From positions 685,919 through 749,918 of the forward strand of contig NZ_SJPM01000002.1 in assembly GCF_007859915.1 (NCBI RefSeq): 64,000 nt of DNA, in the 5' to 3' direction. Positions 51,233 to 60,955 of this stretch are shown here, piece by piece; the stretch's first letter is position 1; every line of letters begins with the position of its first letter. Made by a program: the position numbers and the translations under genes. The DNA comes from Neorhodopirellula pilleata. Lineage in GTDB: Bacteria; Planctomycetota; Planctomycetia; Pirellulales; Pirellulaceae. The notes below the pieces were generated by a model. It made no database searches, was not told where the DNA came from, and worked only from the letters and a program-made list of their open reading frames with translations.

Positions 51233-52291
51233 ATGGCAAAATCCGTTAACCAACAAGTCATTGCTGACCGGTTGAACCTCTCCCGCGCGACGGTTTCGCG
51301 TTGCTTCACAAACCATCCCGGCATCAATCCGGAAACCCGCGGGAAGGTGTTCAAGCTTGCAGCCGCGCTCGGATACAACCACCTAGAACAACGCCAAGGC
51401 AAACCACGCCGGTCACCGAAAAACCCTCGCTTCTTGGTTCTGATTTGTACACGCTTGGAAGAGTATCTCGACCAACAGTACGAAAGCCCTGGAGAGCGAT
51501 TGTTGGCCGGCGTCAGCGATTTTGCTCAGCGTCGCAATCGCGAACTAGAGATTCATTATGTATCGCCCGGCGACAGTGAAATCGACGATCCTTCGTACGC
51601 CGCGATCAGCTCGTTACAAAAGAACGCGTCGGCCGGAGCGTTGTTGATTTATCCGTTCCCGCAATCGATCGTCGATGAATTGGGCACGCGGATGCCGGTG
51701 GTCTCGCTCGTTGAACAGTATAGCGGAATTCCCGTCAATTGCGTCGATGTGGATCATCACCGCGGAATCGCGGCGATCGTACGACAGCTTGCGTCACTGG
51801 GGCACTACCGAATCGGCTTCCTGACGCAGCGCTACGAAGTCGACGCGAACTGGGCCCTTCGGCGGCACTCCGCCTACGTCGAGGAAATGCTGAGACTGGG
51901 CTTGGCCCTCGACCCGGCGAACGAACTGAACGTGCGAACCGGAGAACAAATGTCGCTCGAACAGCTTCATCAAGCCGCCCTCCAGCGGACTCGCTACGGC
52001 GTCACCGCGTGGGTCTGCGCCGCCGATCACGAAGCCTACGGCTTGATCAAGTTCTTCAAGAAAAACGGGGTGCGTGTTCCCCGGGACGTTTCCGTCACCG
52101 GATTTGACGGCATCGAACCTCCCAAGCGACTCCCCACGCTCACCACGGCTCAAATCCCCTACTACGAAATCGGCCAGATCGGTGCCCAGCGATTGCAAGA
52201 CCTTGTGAACAAACGCTTCGGCTCGGCACAACACATCATGCTCGACTGCTTGGTCCGCGAAGGCAAGTCGACGGGTCCACCACCGAAATGA
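51233..52291 (+). CDS. LacI-family transcriptional regulator
   Basis: The 352-aa regulator has an N-terminal HTH (NQQVIADRLNLSRATVSRCFTNHPGINPETRGKV, residues 6-40), a hinge near residue 50-60 and a periplasmic-binding-protein-like sensor domain. The sensor domain has DVDHHRGIAAIVRQLASLGHYRIGFLT, WVCAADHEAYGLIKFFKKNGVRVPRDVSVTGFDGIE and a C-terminal TAQIPYYEIGQIGAQRL. The ligand is probably a sugar. The gene stands between the divergent glycoside hydrolase and a TPR gene whose promoter has the same 19-bp motif, so it likely represses both and itself. Confidence 0.93.
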   Translation: MAKSVNQQVIADRLNLSRATVSRCFTNHPGINPETRGKVFKLAAALGYNHLEQRQGKPRRSPKNPRFLVLICTRLEEYLDQQYESPGERLLAGVSDFAQRRNRELEIHYVSPGDSEIDDPSYAAISSLQKNASAGALLIYPFPQSIVDELGTRMPVVSLVEQYSGIPVNCVDVDHHRGIAAIVRQLASLGHYRIGFLTQRYEVDANWALRRHSAYVEEMLRLGLALDPANELNVRTGEQMSLEQLHQAALQRTRYGVTAWVCAADHEAYGLIKFFKKNGVRVPRDVSVTGFDGIEPPKRLPTLTTAQIPYYEIGQIGAQRLQDLVNKRFGSAQHIMLDCLVREGKSTGPPPK

Positions 52292-52325
52292 TGCGTCAGT
52301 CGTTATCAATGATCGCCGCGCATTT

Positions 52326-52344
52326 TTTTGTGCATAAAATTGCA
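52326..52344. promoter_or_regulatory. second copy of the 19-bp regulatory motif
   Basis: TTTTGTGCATAAAATTGCA, identical to 51170-51188, lies 34 bp after the lacI stop and 107 bp before the start of the TPR gene at 52452. Both copies precede genes and have the same orientation. GCAATCG follows in both copies. Confidence 0.65.
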
Positions 52345-52451
52345 ATCGCTATCGAAGGCTGGTATCTTGTCACACAGATCCTTCGGATTACTCGACCGCC
52401 GCCGGGGCGGGCCGAGGTAACTTTTTGCTGCTCACGAAACGAAAGTCCCCC

Positions 52452-52958
52452 ATGAACTCCAAGTCTCGAATCGTCCGATGTTTGTTGTTGACCCTCGCCA
52501 TGACTCTCCTGTTCAGAGGCACTGGTCAAGCGGAGGAGGCGGTGCCGGTCTCGTTCCCGCAGGAAACCTCGGGAGAACTGACCACCGCCGCGTGGGAATC
52601 GTTCAACGCCAAGAACTACGACAAAGCGATCGCCTACGCGAAAGAGTGCATCAAGCGGCACGGCCAAGAAGCGATCGAAATGCAAAAATCGCTCACCGAA
52701 CCGGTACCGTCTTCGGACCAAGAAGCGGTGCATAGCAAGTGGGCACTCAACGATGTCGGGACCTGCTACTTCATCATCGGCCAAGCACTTGAAAAGCAGT
52801 CCAAACCCGCCGACGCCATCAAGGCCTACAAGAAACTGGTTGATACGGTTGCCTTCGCCCAGTGCTGGGACCCGCAAGGCTGGTTCTGGAAACCGGCCGA
52901 CGCCGCGAAAAAGCAAATCAAGTCGATCGAGTTTGCACTGATCGACCAAGCCGAGTAG
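52452..52958 (+). CDS. secreted small TPR-like protein
   Basis: The 168-aa protein has a signal peptide (MNSKSRIVRCLLLTLAMTLLFRGTGQA, cleavage before EEAVPV). The mature part has two or three helical TPR-type repeats (AAWESFNAKNYDKAIAYAKECIKRHG and YFIIGQALEKQSKPADAIKAYKKLV). A conserved-looking aromatic tail (AQCWDPQGWFWKPADAAKKQI) ends it. It is probably a periplasmic protein-protein interaction module. I see no enzyme motif. The promoter carries the 19-bp motif shared with the LacI/hydrolase divergon. It is followed after 61 bp by the large lipoprotein gene on the same strand, with which it may be cotranscribed. Confidence 0.78.
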   Translation: MNSKSRIVRCLLLTLAMTLLFRGTGQAEEAVPVSFPQETSGELTTAAWESFNAKNYDKAIAYAKECIKRHGQEAIEMQKSLTEPVPSSDQEAVHSKWALNDVGTCYFIIGQALEKQSKPADAIKAYKKLVDTVAFAQCWDPQGWFWKPADAAKKQIKSIEFALIDQAE

Positions 52959-53019
52959 TGGCACGATTAAACCCATTCGAAGACGTCGGAGAAGCCGCAT
53001 TTTGGTAAAATTCGATGCC

Positions 53020-56000
53020 ATGACTTCTATCCTTTCTCCTCTGCATCGGCTGAACCTTGTCCTGTCGCTGCTGCTCGTGTTGCTGCTCGTGTTGTCGGGC
53101 GGCTGCGGCGGAACGAACGCCCCCGTCACTACGCCGACTGACGAAGTGATCGCGGAGACCGCCCGAACGCCCCCCCTTTCAGATGATCGGCACGAGCGTT
53201 TTCATCGCGTAGTGGCGTTGGTGGATGAGGGCCGTTTTGCGGAGGTTGAGGTGGTCCTGCGCCCGCTCTTGCTCAAGAACCCCGACGATTACGAAGCGGT
53301 TTTTCATCTCGCAAACGCCTCGGCAGCCATGGGTGATCTCGAGCGTGCGATTGCCTTGCTTGCAGAGATACCTCCGGAACACCCCGAGGCCGGCTTGCCT
53401 TCGCTAGGCGTTTCGGCGGGCTGGTGTTTTGAACTTGCTCGATACGACGAGGCCGAATCTCGGTACTTGAAAATTCTTGAGTTGGATCCCAGCGTTAGTC
53501 TCGCTCGGCGACAATTGGCATACCTTTACAACCGCCAAGGGCGTCGCCACGAAGCGGTGCGTTTCATTCGCGAGCTATGTCAACGCGGCGATGTGATGCA
53601 AGAAGAACTGCACGCATTGATCGTAGAATCCGATGCGATGTACGATCCTCCCGGCATGCTGCCGCCCGGCAATGGCCGCCCCTACTGGCCGATCGGCGAG
53701 CTGAGCCGCGCGAGAAAGTTGTTTACCGATGGCCGGTACTTGGAGGCCGCTGACATGGTTGAGCCTTTCGTCGCGTCGGGCCAAGCATCCCATGGGATGA
53801 TCGCGTTCCACGGTCGCGCCCTAGTGGAAGCCCAAGTCGACGAGCGATTAAACCTTTGGCTGGCACACTGTTCAGAAGAGCTCAAAGCGTATCCCGATTA
53901 CTGGGCCGCGATCGGAACCTATCTGTTACGCGAAACGAAGTACGATGCCGCTTTACAGGCGATCGCTGAAGCGATCCGGTTGGACCCGACCGACATGCAT
54001 TCGGTCCGACGAATGTTTCAATGCTTGCGATCGATCGGACAACCCGATCGCGCCGACGTTTGGATCGAACGATACGCGCTGATGACTCGCATTTTACGGA
54101 GCAGCAATGCGATCGCGTCGGCGGACGCTCCATCGGACGAATCATTCGAGCAGCTTGCCAAAGAATTGGACTCGGCAGACCGCCATTTAGAAGCCTTGTT
54201 GTGGCGATCCATGTCAGCGTCGCATGCTCGCGACCAAGAACGGCTGGCCGAACTGCAAATGTCTATGCGGCGATTAGTCGTCGAAAACGATGATTTTCCG
54301 ACCCGAAAAGAGATCTGGTGTGGGATGGACTTCGGGCATACGGAATTGTCTTCATTACCATTGATCGTCACGGGACGCCTCACCCAGCGCGGCCTGGACA
54401 AGACCAACGTGGACGTGCCCGTCACCCCGGCCACGTTCCGCGATGTGTCGTCCGATGTCGGTCTTGCCCATTCCTTCATGATTGCAACTGATCCGCCTCG
54501 CAAAGCATTCGCGATTTACCAAACCTTTGGAGGCGGCGTTGCCGTCCTCGACTATGACCTTGATGGCGAACCGGATTTCTATTTGGCCCAAGGGGCCGCT
54601 GACCCGAAAGGCTTCGTCGCCGTCAAGTCTGACCAACTTTACCGTCATCAACGCGATCAATCGAAAAGAAAACTGAGCGATGTCACCTCGCCTGCTCGCA
54701 CCACCGAAGCCTCCTATAGCCTCGGCGTTACCGCAGGCGATTGGAACCAAGACGGGTTCGCGGATTTGGCCGTTGCCAATCTTGGCACGAACGTGTTGTT
54801 GATCAACCAGGGTGACGGAACCTTCCTCAAGGTGCCACTCGACGAAACCCCAGACCTGACTCGCGTTAGCACGTCGCTGGCGATGGGCGATGTCACCGGT
54901 GACGATTTGCCCGACTTATTCGCGTTGAGTTATGCCCGAGATTCAAAAATCACGAAACGCCCTGAATTGGATCGCGAGGGCAATCCGCAGGATGCGATTG
55001 CCCCACTGAGTCTGCAAGCCGGGCGAGATCAGATCTACATCAATCACGATGACGGACATTGGCAAACCAAGTGGGTCGGCGATTCGCAGGAGCAGGCATG
55101 CACCGGCTTGGGGCTCGTGTTGACAGATATCCTGCCGGACCTTCCTGGCAACGAGATATTCGTCGCCAACGATGTCCGCAACAACCAACTTTGGGTACGC
55201 GGCGATCAAGATCAATTGATCGACCAAGCAATCCCGTTCGGTTGCGCTTTCGGCTCGGTCGGTTCGGCGACGGCCGCCATGGGGATCGCCGTAGGCGACT
55301 TCGATCACAGTGGAACGCTCGACCTGCACGTCACCAATTTTGCGGACCAACCGGTCAGCCTATACATGGGGGGCACGCGATTTTTTCGTGATCTCAACGT
55401 GCAGTTCAACTTGGCCGATGACAGCAAGCCGGTAGTTGGCTTTGGGACCCAGGCGATTGATTACTCCAACGATGGGTGGCCTGACCTTGCCGTTGCCAAT
55501 GGTCATGTCGAAGATCTCAGACACCGTGGTCAGGAATTCGAGCAGCCGTTTCAACTATTTGCGAATCGCGCCGGCCGCTTTGAGCAGACCCCCATCGAAA
55601 ACTGCGACTACACCCAAGAACCCCATCTTGGTCGTGCGCTGGCAACACTCGATTTTAATCGCGATGGCAAAAACGATCTGATTGTGACCGATATGCTCGG
55701 GCCAACTGCTTTGCTATTGAATGAATCGACAACCTCCCATCACTGGATCGCTTTTCGGTTGGTGGGGACGACATGCGAGCGAGACGCCATTGGCGCCCGT
55801 ATTATTGTCGAGACCGAACAGCAGGAATGGATTGGCTCGGTGGCATCGGGGGATGGGTTTCTCTGCAAGAACGAATCCTTGGTTCACTTCGGCATTGGCG
55901 AAAACCGATCTCTTGCAAAAGTCTCCATTCAATGGCCAGATGGAAGTTCCCAAGATCTCGAGCCGATGACTGTAGACGGGGCTTATCTAGTCGTCCAGGA

Positions 56001-56031
56001 TCAAGAACGACCGTTCGAGCTGAAGCGTTAA
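53020..56031 (+). CDS. TPR / FG-GAP / ASPIC-UnbV lipoprotein (CRTAC1-like)
   Basis: This is a very large (1003 aa) predicted lipoprotein: leader with LVLSGGC, then TPR repeats (about residues 45-330; HLANASAAMGDLERAIALLAE). A seven-blade-type region of FG-GAP/VCBS repeats has Ca2+-loop motifs DYDLDGEPDFYL, DWNQDGFADLAV, DFDHSGTLDLHV, DYSNDGWPDLAV and DFNRDGKNDLIV (about 500-890). A C-terminal ASPIC/UnbV domain (HWIAFRLVGTTCERDAIGARI...LVHFGIGENRSLAKVSIQWPDGS) closes it. ATG 53020 is used; TTG 53002 adds six residues. It is likely surface-exposed and may bind glycans or partners, but no function is established for this architecture. It is convergent with its paralogue at 56036. Confidence 0.88.
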   Translation: MTSILSPLHRLNLVLSLLLVLLLVLSGGCGGTNAPVTTPTDEVIAETARTPPLSDDRHERFHRVVALVDEGRFAEVEVVLRPLLLKNPDDYEAVFHLANASAAMGDLERAIALLAEIPPEHPEAGLPSLGVSAGWCFELARYDEAESRYLKILELDPSVSLARRQLAYLYNRQGRRHEAVRFIRELCQRGDVMQEELHALIVESDAMYDPPGMLPPGNGRPYWPIGELSRARKLFTDGRYLEAADMVEPFVASGQASHGMIAFHGRALVEAQVDERLNLWLAHCSEELKAYPDYWAAIGTYLLRETKYDAALQAIAEAIRLDPTDMHSVRRMFQCLRSIGQPDRADVWIERYALMTRILRSSNAIASADAPSDESFEQLAKELDSADRHLEALLWRSMSASHARDQERLAELQMSMRRLVVENDDFPTRKEIWCGMDFGHTELSSLPLIVTGRLTQRGLDKTNVDVPVTPATFRDVSSDVGLAHSFMIATDPPRKAFAIYQTFGGGVAVLDYDLDGEPDFYLAQGAADPKGFVAVKSDQLYRHQRDQSKRKLSDVTSPARTTEASYSLGVTAGDWNQDGFADLAVANLGTNVLLINQGDGTFLKVPLDETPDLTRVSTSLAMGDVTGDDLPDLFALSYARDSKITKRPELDREGNPQDAIAPLSLQAGRDQIYINHDDGHWQTKWVGDSQEQACTGLGLVLTDILPDLPGNEIFVANDVRNNQLWVRGDQDQLIDQAIPFGCAFGSVGSATAAMGIAVGDFDHSGTLDLHVTNFADQPVSLYMGGTRFFRDLNVQFNLADDSKPVVGFGTQAIDYSNDGWPDLAVANGHVEDLRHRGQEFEQPFQLFANRAGRFEQTPIENCDYTQEPHLGRALATLDFNRDGKNDLIVTDMLGPTALLLNESTTSHHWIAFRLVGTTCERDAIGARIIVETEQQEWIGSVASGDGFLCKNESLVHFGIGENRSLAKVSIQWPDGSSQDLEPMTVDGAYLVVQDQERPFELKR

Positions 56032-56035
56032 GAAG

Positions 56036-59000
56036 TCACCTAAGCTCAAAAGCTTGTGAGCTGCCTTGGGTCAATAGCCAGCAGTGATTGACATCGAGAC
56101 CATCAATCAGGTCGACCGAACCGTCGGGCCAAGTCACCTCCAAACGGCAGGCCCCCTGATCGGCCAAACCAAAATGGAGAATCTGTTCGTTACTGCAAAG
56201 GTAACCATCGCCAGCCGTGACAAATCCTGTTGCCACCCAATCACCGCATTGAAGCGCAACCCGACTGCCGATCGCATCTCGCGAACAAGACCTCCCGGCA
56301 AGCTTTAGTGAGATCCAGTTTCCAGAGTTCTCGGTCTGATTGATGAGCAGGGCAACTGGTTCGGTTTGGTGGGTTGCGACAAAATCGGTACGGCCGTCTC
56401 GGTTCGCGTCAATCGTCCAGAGAGCTCGACCAACATGAACCTGGCTTGCATACTCCCCGCCAATGGACTCGGTGATCGAGGAAAAAACGCCGTTCGATTG
56501 GCGTTGAAAGACCTGAATCGGCTGCGCATAGGAGCTCGATGCGTCTCCAGGAAAGTCATCGACATGCCCATTAAGGACAATTAGCTCCAAGGTCCCGTCA
56601 TTATCGAAATCGATTGCTTGAGTTCCAAAACCAACCAGCGGGATGGTGGGCTGGGCAAGCTGCAGCGAATTTGTTTGGTCACGGAAAATCCGCCCCCCCA
56701 CTTGCTCATGGTAAGTATTTGACTCACCTTGAAAATTGGTGACATAGAGATCTAGATCACCATCACGATCAAGGTCGGCGGCTGCAATTCCCATCGAACC
56801 CTGAGCGGGCGCGCGATCATCAGATCCAAGGCCCCTCATGATTCCCGTTTCATCGAGCAGCAATTCTCCATCGCTCGGCTTGCTCCAATAATGATTACTG
56901 TTCATGTCATTGGCGACAAAGATCCCGAGTCGAACATTGGCTTCAAAGGAGCCGACTATCAAACCCAACCCCCTCCCGACGATCGAAGGCGCACTGCACT
57001 GCGAGGTGCGGTCGACGAACGTGACGCTGCCACCCATAGATGAACCGGTATTGAAAAGGAATCGATCCGCGACACCAGGGAATACCAGCGGCGAACAGGC
57101 TCGCGGGATCTTTGTGGTGGGATGAAGGCACCGGCGTGTCACCGGCTCGAGCCCGGCGCCATAATTCAGAATCGTTAAATCAGCTAATCCATCAACATTA
57201 ATGTCCGCAATCGCACCGCTCGAGGACCATTCCAGCTCGAAGTTGGTAACGCCAAGACTTTCCGTTGCATTCGAAAAGGTACCGTCTCCGTTATTTACCA
57301 TCAAAGAATTGGGGCCGTAGTTCATCAACAACAAGTCCGCGAAGCCGTCCTCGTTGACATCACCAACAGCAACCCCTTGCCCGAAACCGGCATCCGTAGC
57401 ATACGACTCAAGGGTAACACTTTGAAAAACACCGTCTTGATTTCGCCAAAGCGAACTGGATTGCGAATCTCTTGTTGGAGGCGTCCCGCCAGCGGCAGCC
57501 AAATACAGGTCACTCCATCCGTCGCGATCAAAGTCGATCGTCCCCCCGCCACATCCCAAGGTTTGATAGAACCCAACACCTGGTTTGTGCAACTGGCTTC
57601 CCGTCTTCCCGAAGAACACGAGCGCCCTGGCTTCGGCTTCGTTGACAAACGAGATTGGCACTGAAGAACAAGCGGTCGAGACAGCTGCTCCCTTGAAGGC
57701 TAAATCAGAACGGTGGTTCTGGCCAATATCGGGCAGAGGAAGGTGAACCAAATTAATCTCTAGCTCGATATGCGAGGCCGTGGTTTGCCATGGCGTGGTT
57801 CGACTGAGCGACTTCATGATCGACAGACGTGCCTGGCGAACGTCTTGCAGGTCTTCATCGCTGGACAAAAGAATCGCGATCGACGCCCATGCTTCAGCTT
57901 CCCATGGCCGTCCAAGCTCATGAAGCATCTTCGCGATTTTAATAGCCAAACGTGGAGACTTCGTGCCTGACTTGACGAATTCGGCTCGGGTTTGGCTAAA
58001 CATGGTCAATAGCTTGACACGTTGGTCAATCGCGTCGACTTGCGATGGATCGAGCCCTGAGGCAGGTTGTCCAATTTGCTTCAATGAAGTTAGAAGCCGG
58101 AGCCATGGCAACCTCAACTCGGGGCCCCGTAATGTCGCCTCCCAATAGGCCCGCGCAGCATGAGCCGTTAGCCCTTTGCCGGCGAACCAATCCCCCTTTG
58201 CCAGCCAAAAAAACGGATGCATTTCTGTTTCTGTCGGTGCTGAACTCACCAACTCAACAAACTCACTGTGCCTGCCCGAATCAACCAAGACGCGGCTCAG
58301 CAGTGCGATCGCTGGTGCGTGAGACGGATGAGTTCGCAGGAGCTCGAACAGAAGCTCAGCAGCCGTGTCAAAATCGCCCCGATCAAACCGAACTCGTGCC
58401 TCAGCGATGAGTGGTCGCTTATCTTGCGGATGGCGTCTGACCATTTCCGTAAGCGACTCGGCGTTTTCGTCTCGCTGCTCGTTAGCACTCAACTCAAGGA
58501 GTAAGTCAAAATCGAAATGCCGACTCCGAATGAGATAACGACCGTGAGGTTGTGCTCGCGTGCGGTCCTCAACCGCCCAGCACATCTGGTAGAGCATCCG
58601 ACGGAGTCGAGATGCCTCGGGCTGCGCTTCGACGGCACGCTCAAGCAGTTCGATCGAATCAAAAATTCGCCCAGCCTGCAACAGCGACGCGACTGCTAAC
58701 TTGGCGAGTTCCGGATCGGCATAAGAATCGGCTAGACAGGCGTCTTGCATCAAATCGGCCGCGACGTCCAGGTCGCCGTTGCCGTGAGCGGCCTTGGCGA
58801 CCATCTGCAACGCGTCTGGATCGTCGTGGTGCTGAAGTAACACCAAATGAGCAAGCGACTGAGCGGACTCCCAATCACCTTTCTCGACTGCTAGAGACAA
58901 ACGCTCTAGAGAGGGCGTAGGACGCTCCTCCTGACTCACAACGAGTCTCTCGGAGCCGTCTTGGCAACCAATCGATACGGTTACAGCCAACGCAAACCAG

Positions 59001-59056
59001 CCATTGCTGCAGAGACCAACAACGGCTGACTTGCTTGGCCGAGCGGAAATGCTCAT
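56036..59056 (-). CDS. TPR / FG-GAP / ASPIC-UnbV lipoprotein, paralogue
   Basis: The 1006-aa protein has the same architecture as the convergent gene 53020-56031. It starts with a lipoprotein leader ending VTVSIGC, then TPR repeats (about 45-350). FG-GAP repeats carry DFDRDGWSDLYL, DVNEDGFADLLL, DINVDGLADLTI, DLDRDGDLDLYV, DFDNDGTLELIV and DANRDGRTDFVA. The ASPIC/UnbV end has WISLKLAGRSCSRDAIGSRV...ILHFGLADQGACRLEVTWPDGS. The two stops are only 4 bp apart. Sequence identity is moderate, so the duplication is old or the two came separately. It begins 15 bp after a tiny lipoprotein gene and is probably in an operon with it and the DUF1559 gene upstream. Confidence 0.88.
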   Translation of the reverse strand: MSISARPSKSAVVGLCSNGWFALAVTVSIGCQDGSERLVVSQEERPTPSLERLSLAVEKGDWESAQSLAHLVLLQHHDDPDALQMVAKAAHGNGDLDVAADLMQDACLADSYADPELAKLAVASLLQAGRIFDSIELLERAVEAQPEASRLRRMLYQMCWAVEDRTRAQPHGRYLIRSRHFDFDLLLELSANEQRDENAESLTEMVRRHPQDKRPLIAEARVRFDRGDFDTAAELLFELLRTHPSHAPAIALLSRVLVDSGRHSEFVELVSSAPTETEMHPFFWLAKGDWFAGKGLTAHAARAYWEATLRGPELRLPWLRLLTSLKQIGQPASGLDPSQVDAIDQRVKLLTMFSQTRAEFVKSGTKSPRLAIKIAKMLHELGRPWEAEAWASIAILLSSDEDLQDVRQARLSIMKSLSRTTPWQTTASHIELEINLVHLPLPDIGQNHRSDLAFKGAAVSTACSSVPISFVNEAEARALVFFGKTGSQLHKPGVGFYQTLGCGGGTIDFDRDGWSDLYLAAAGGTPPTRDSQSSSLWRNQDGVFQSVTLESYATDAGFGQGVAVGDVNEDGFADLLLMNYGPNSLMVNNGDGTFSNATESLGVTNFELEWSSSGAIADINVDGLADLTILNYGAGLEPVTRRCLHPTTKIPRACSPLVFPGVADRFLFNTGSSMGGSVTFVDRTSQCSAPSIVGRGLGLIVGSFEANVRLGIFVANDMNSNHYWSKPSDGELLLDETGIMRGLGSDDRAPAQGSMGIAAADLDRDGDLDLYVTNFQGESNTYHEQVGGRIFRDQTNSLQLAQPTIPLVGFGTQAIDFDNDGTLELIVLNGHVDDFPGDASSSYAQPIQVFQRQSNGVFSSITESIGGEYASQVHVGRALWTIDANRDGRTDFVATHQTEPVALLINQTENSGNWISLKLAGRSCSRDAIGSRVALQCGDWVATGFVTAGDGYLCSNEQILHFGLADQGACRLEVTWPDGSVDLIDGLDVNHCWLLTQGSSQAFELR

Positions 59057-59071
59057 TCACCAACTGCCAAA

Positions 59072-59257
59072 TTAATTGCCGTTGGACTCTTTCATTTGCT
59101 TCTCATACTCGGCACGCTTCGCTTCGGCTTTCGCGACGTCTTCGGCCGACAGCACTGGAACCTCTACCACTTCAGGGCCTCCACCCCCGCAACCGGGAAA
59201 AGCGGATGTGGCGAGTAGAAATGTGGCGAAAAAAGCCAGGTGAATCGTCTTAGTCAT
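59072..59257 (-). CDS. small lipoprotein, 61 aa
   Basis: This short predicted lipoprotein has the leader MTKTIHLAFFATFLLATSAFPGC (lipobox FPGC, Cys23) and a Gly-rich stretch. A 30-residue charged helix follows (LSAEDVAKAEAKRAEYEKQMKE). From memory, such short lipoproteins often follow DUF1559 genes in planctomycetes, as here (DUF1559 gene 230 bp upstream). It may be a membrane anchor or assembly partner for the DUF1559 fibre or the large lipoprotein; this is inference. Confidence 0.75.
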   Translation of the reverse strand: MTKTIHLAFFATFLLATSAFPGCGGGGPEVVEVPVLSAEDVAKAEAKRAEYEKQMKESNGN

Positions 59258-59487
59258 GATCAGATCTTGGGGACAGTAAGTAGGACAGCTGGAAAAAAAC
59301 GGTAACCGATTAGTGGTCCGTTAAACAATCGCAACCCGACGTGTCATCGAGGGATTCAACGCCATATTCTGAAGGTATCCCTTGCGAATGCGTCGGGTCA
59401 CGATGAAGATTAAACCGACAGCCCGCAACAAGCCCCCGAACGTCGGTGGACGCTCGGGAGCAATCGATTGTTACGGCAAAGATGAGC

Positions 59488-60720
59488 CTACAACTCTTCT
59501 TGGATCACTTCCTTGGAGGCACGAGTACCAAGGCTTCCCCAGAGTCCATACGGGCTCATCGAGCCGGGGCGACGATTTCCAGTGAAGGGCTGACCAACCT
59601 GACCGTTATTCTGGTTCCCTGCCTCAATCGAATCGGTGATAAATTTCACCGCACCATCACCCATCAGCACGTGTGCTCCGCCTTGGTGGCGACTGCTCAC
59701 AGTGACGATACCTTCTTGCCCGGCCCAGTCACCACCGTAGCACATTTCTGAGTTCGGTGGACGGATCGTCATGACGCCCGTGTAGTAGTGCTCACCATTA
59801 GCCCACTGATAGCCGCGTCCATACTCGGTACCCCGTACGCCGCTGAAGGTCTGGGCCGTATCGAGCCAAAACTGCGGGCGTGCGGGATCGCGTAGCCCAT
59901 CGCAAGCCTTGGGGTTCTCCATCGGAGGATTGCTGGCGGCATTCTGTGACAAAACAGCGTCAGTACGAACGTCGCGATCACCAAGGTCCGTCGCGAGCTC
60001 GCCAGCCATGACCGTATTGGCGAGTCCGTCAAGGACATCTCGAAAGGCCATCTTTTGGTGATTCATGAACATCCCACGGCACCCAGCACGACCGTCCTGG
60101 GCTCGATTCGTGTCGTTCCCTTCCAGCTTATTTCCACCGGTCGACCCGACTTCGACGCTGTACATCGAATCCCCAAGGCAGGCACCGTAGTTCGTGCGAC
60201 CTTGGCCAGGTAAGCCTACGCCTGGATCGGACGGGCATCGGAGGGTGGGGATGTTGGTCATGTAAGGAGCGTAGGTCAACTTGAATGGGTCCGGCTTGGG
60301 GCCCATGGCGGGCCAAGGGCATGTATTGTTGCCGCCAGGGCAACCGGTACCACCGTCGGTGCGTCCGACAAGTGGGTTCGAAATCTGCTCCCAAATGGCT
60401 TGCTGCTCCACGAACGGCGTCAGGGAAACCAGCCAGCTAAGCTGCCGCTGGTTTGCAATGTCGGTGCCGTCCCACCAGGCGCCGGTAGCGGCGTCCAGGG
60501 TACCGTCTTTTTGGGTTGGAAGCTGGTTGTAGGCCGAATGGTAGTTGTGAACTCCAAGGCCGATTTGCTTGAAGTTGTTACTGCAGCTCATTCGACGAGC
60601 GGCTTCGCGGGCGGCTTGGACGGCGGGCAACAGGAGACCGACGAGGACTCCAATGATCGCGATCACGACCAAGAGTTCGACAAGCGTAAAGCCTGTCCTG
60701 CGGGGTTGACGATCAAACAT
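59488..60720 (-). CDS. DUF1559 prepilin-like protein
   Basis: The 410-aa protein has a short basic leader and a class III/type IV-like prepilin sequence (MFDRQPRRTGFTLVELLVVIAIIG). The DUF1559 opening PAVQAAREAARRMSCSNNFKQIGLGVHNYHS and the closing SSRHQGGAHVLMGDGAVKF follow. A prepilin peptidase would cut after Gly10. It is expected at the cell surface or membrane; the family is greatly expanded in planctomycetes and its role is not settled. It heads the run DUF1559 - small lipoprotein - TPR/FG-GAP/UnbV lipoprotein, which looks like one surface module. Confidence 0.92.
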   Translation of the reverse strand: MFDRQPRRTGFTLVELLVVIAIIGVLVGLLLPAVQAAREAARRMSCSNNFKQIGLGVHNYHSAYNQLPTQKDGTLDAATGAWWDGTDIANQRQLSWLVSLTPFVEQQAIWEQISNPLVGRTDGGTGCPGGNNTCPWPAMGPKPDPFKLTYAPYMTNIPTLRCPSDPGVGLPGQGRTNYGACLGDSMYSVEVGSTGGNKLEGNDTNRAQDGRAGCRGMFMNHQKMAFRDVLDGLANTVMAGELATDLGDRDVRTDAVLSQNAASNPPMENPKACDGLRDPARPQFWLDTAQTFSGVRGTEYGRGYQWANGEHYYTGVMTIRPPNSEMCYGGDWAGQEGIVTVSSRHQGGAHVLMGDGAVKFITDSIEAGNQNNGQVGQPFTGNRRPGSMSPYGLWGSLGTRASKEVIQEEL

Positions 60721-60955
60721 TAGTCAATCTTTCTAAATGGGGAGGGAAAAACGATACGAATAGCCGCAAACATTACGGCCGGAGGGTGGCGATACGGAGA
60801 CCACCGACCAACAAAACATACGGTCAAAAAACGGGCAAACGGCCATGCTCGAAGCAACCATAGGCAAACCTAGTAAGATGAAAAGTAACAGACTCAATAA
60901 AATCGGACTTCAGTAAAGGTGCTGGAGGATCGCGAAACATTCGGAATCATTCTCG

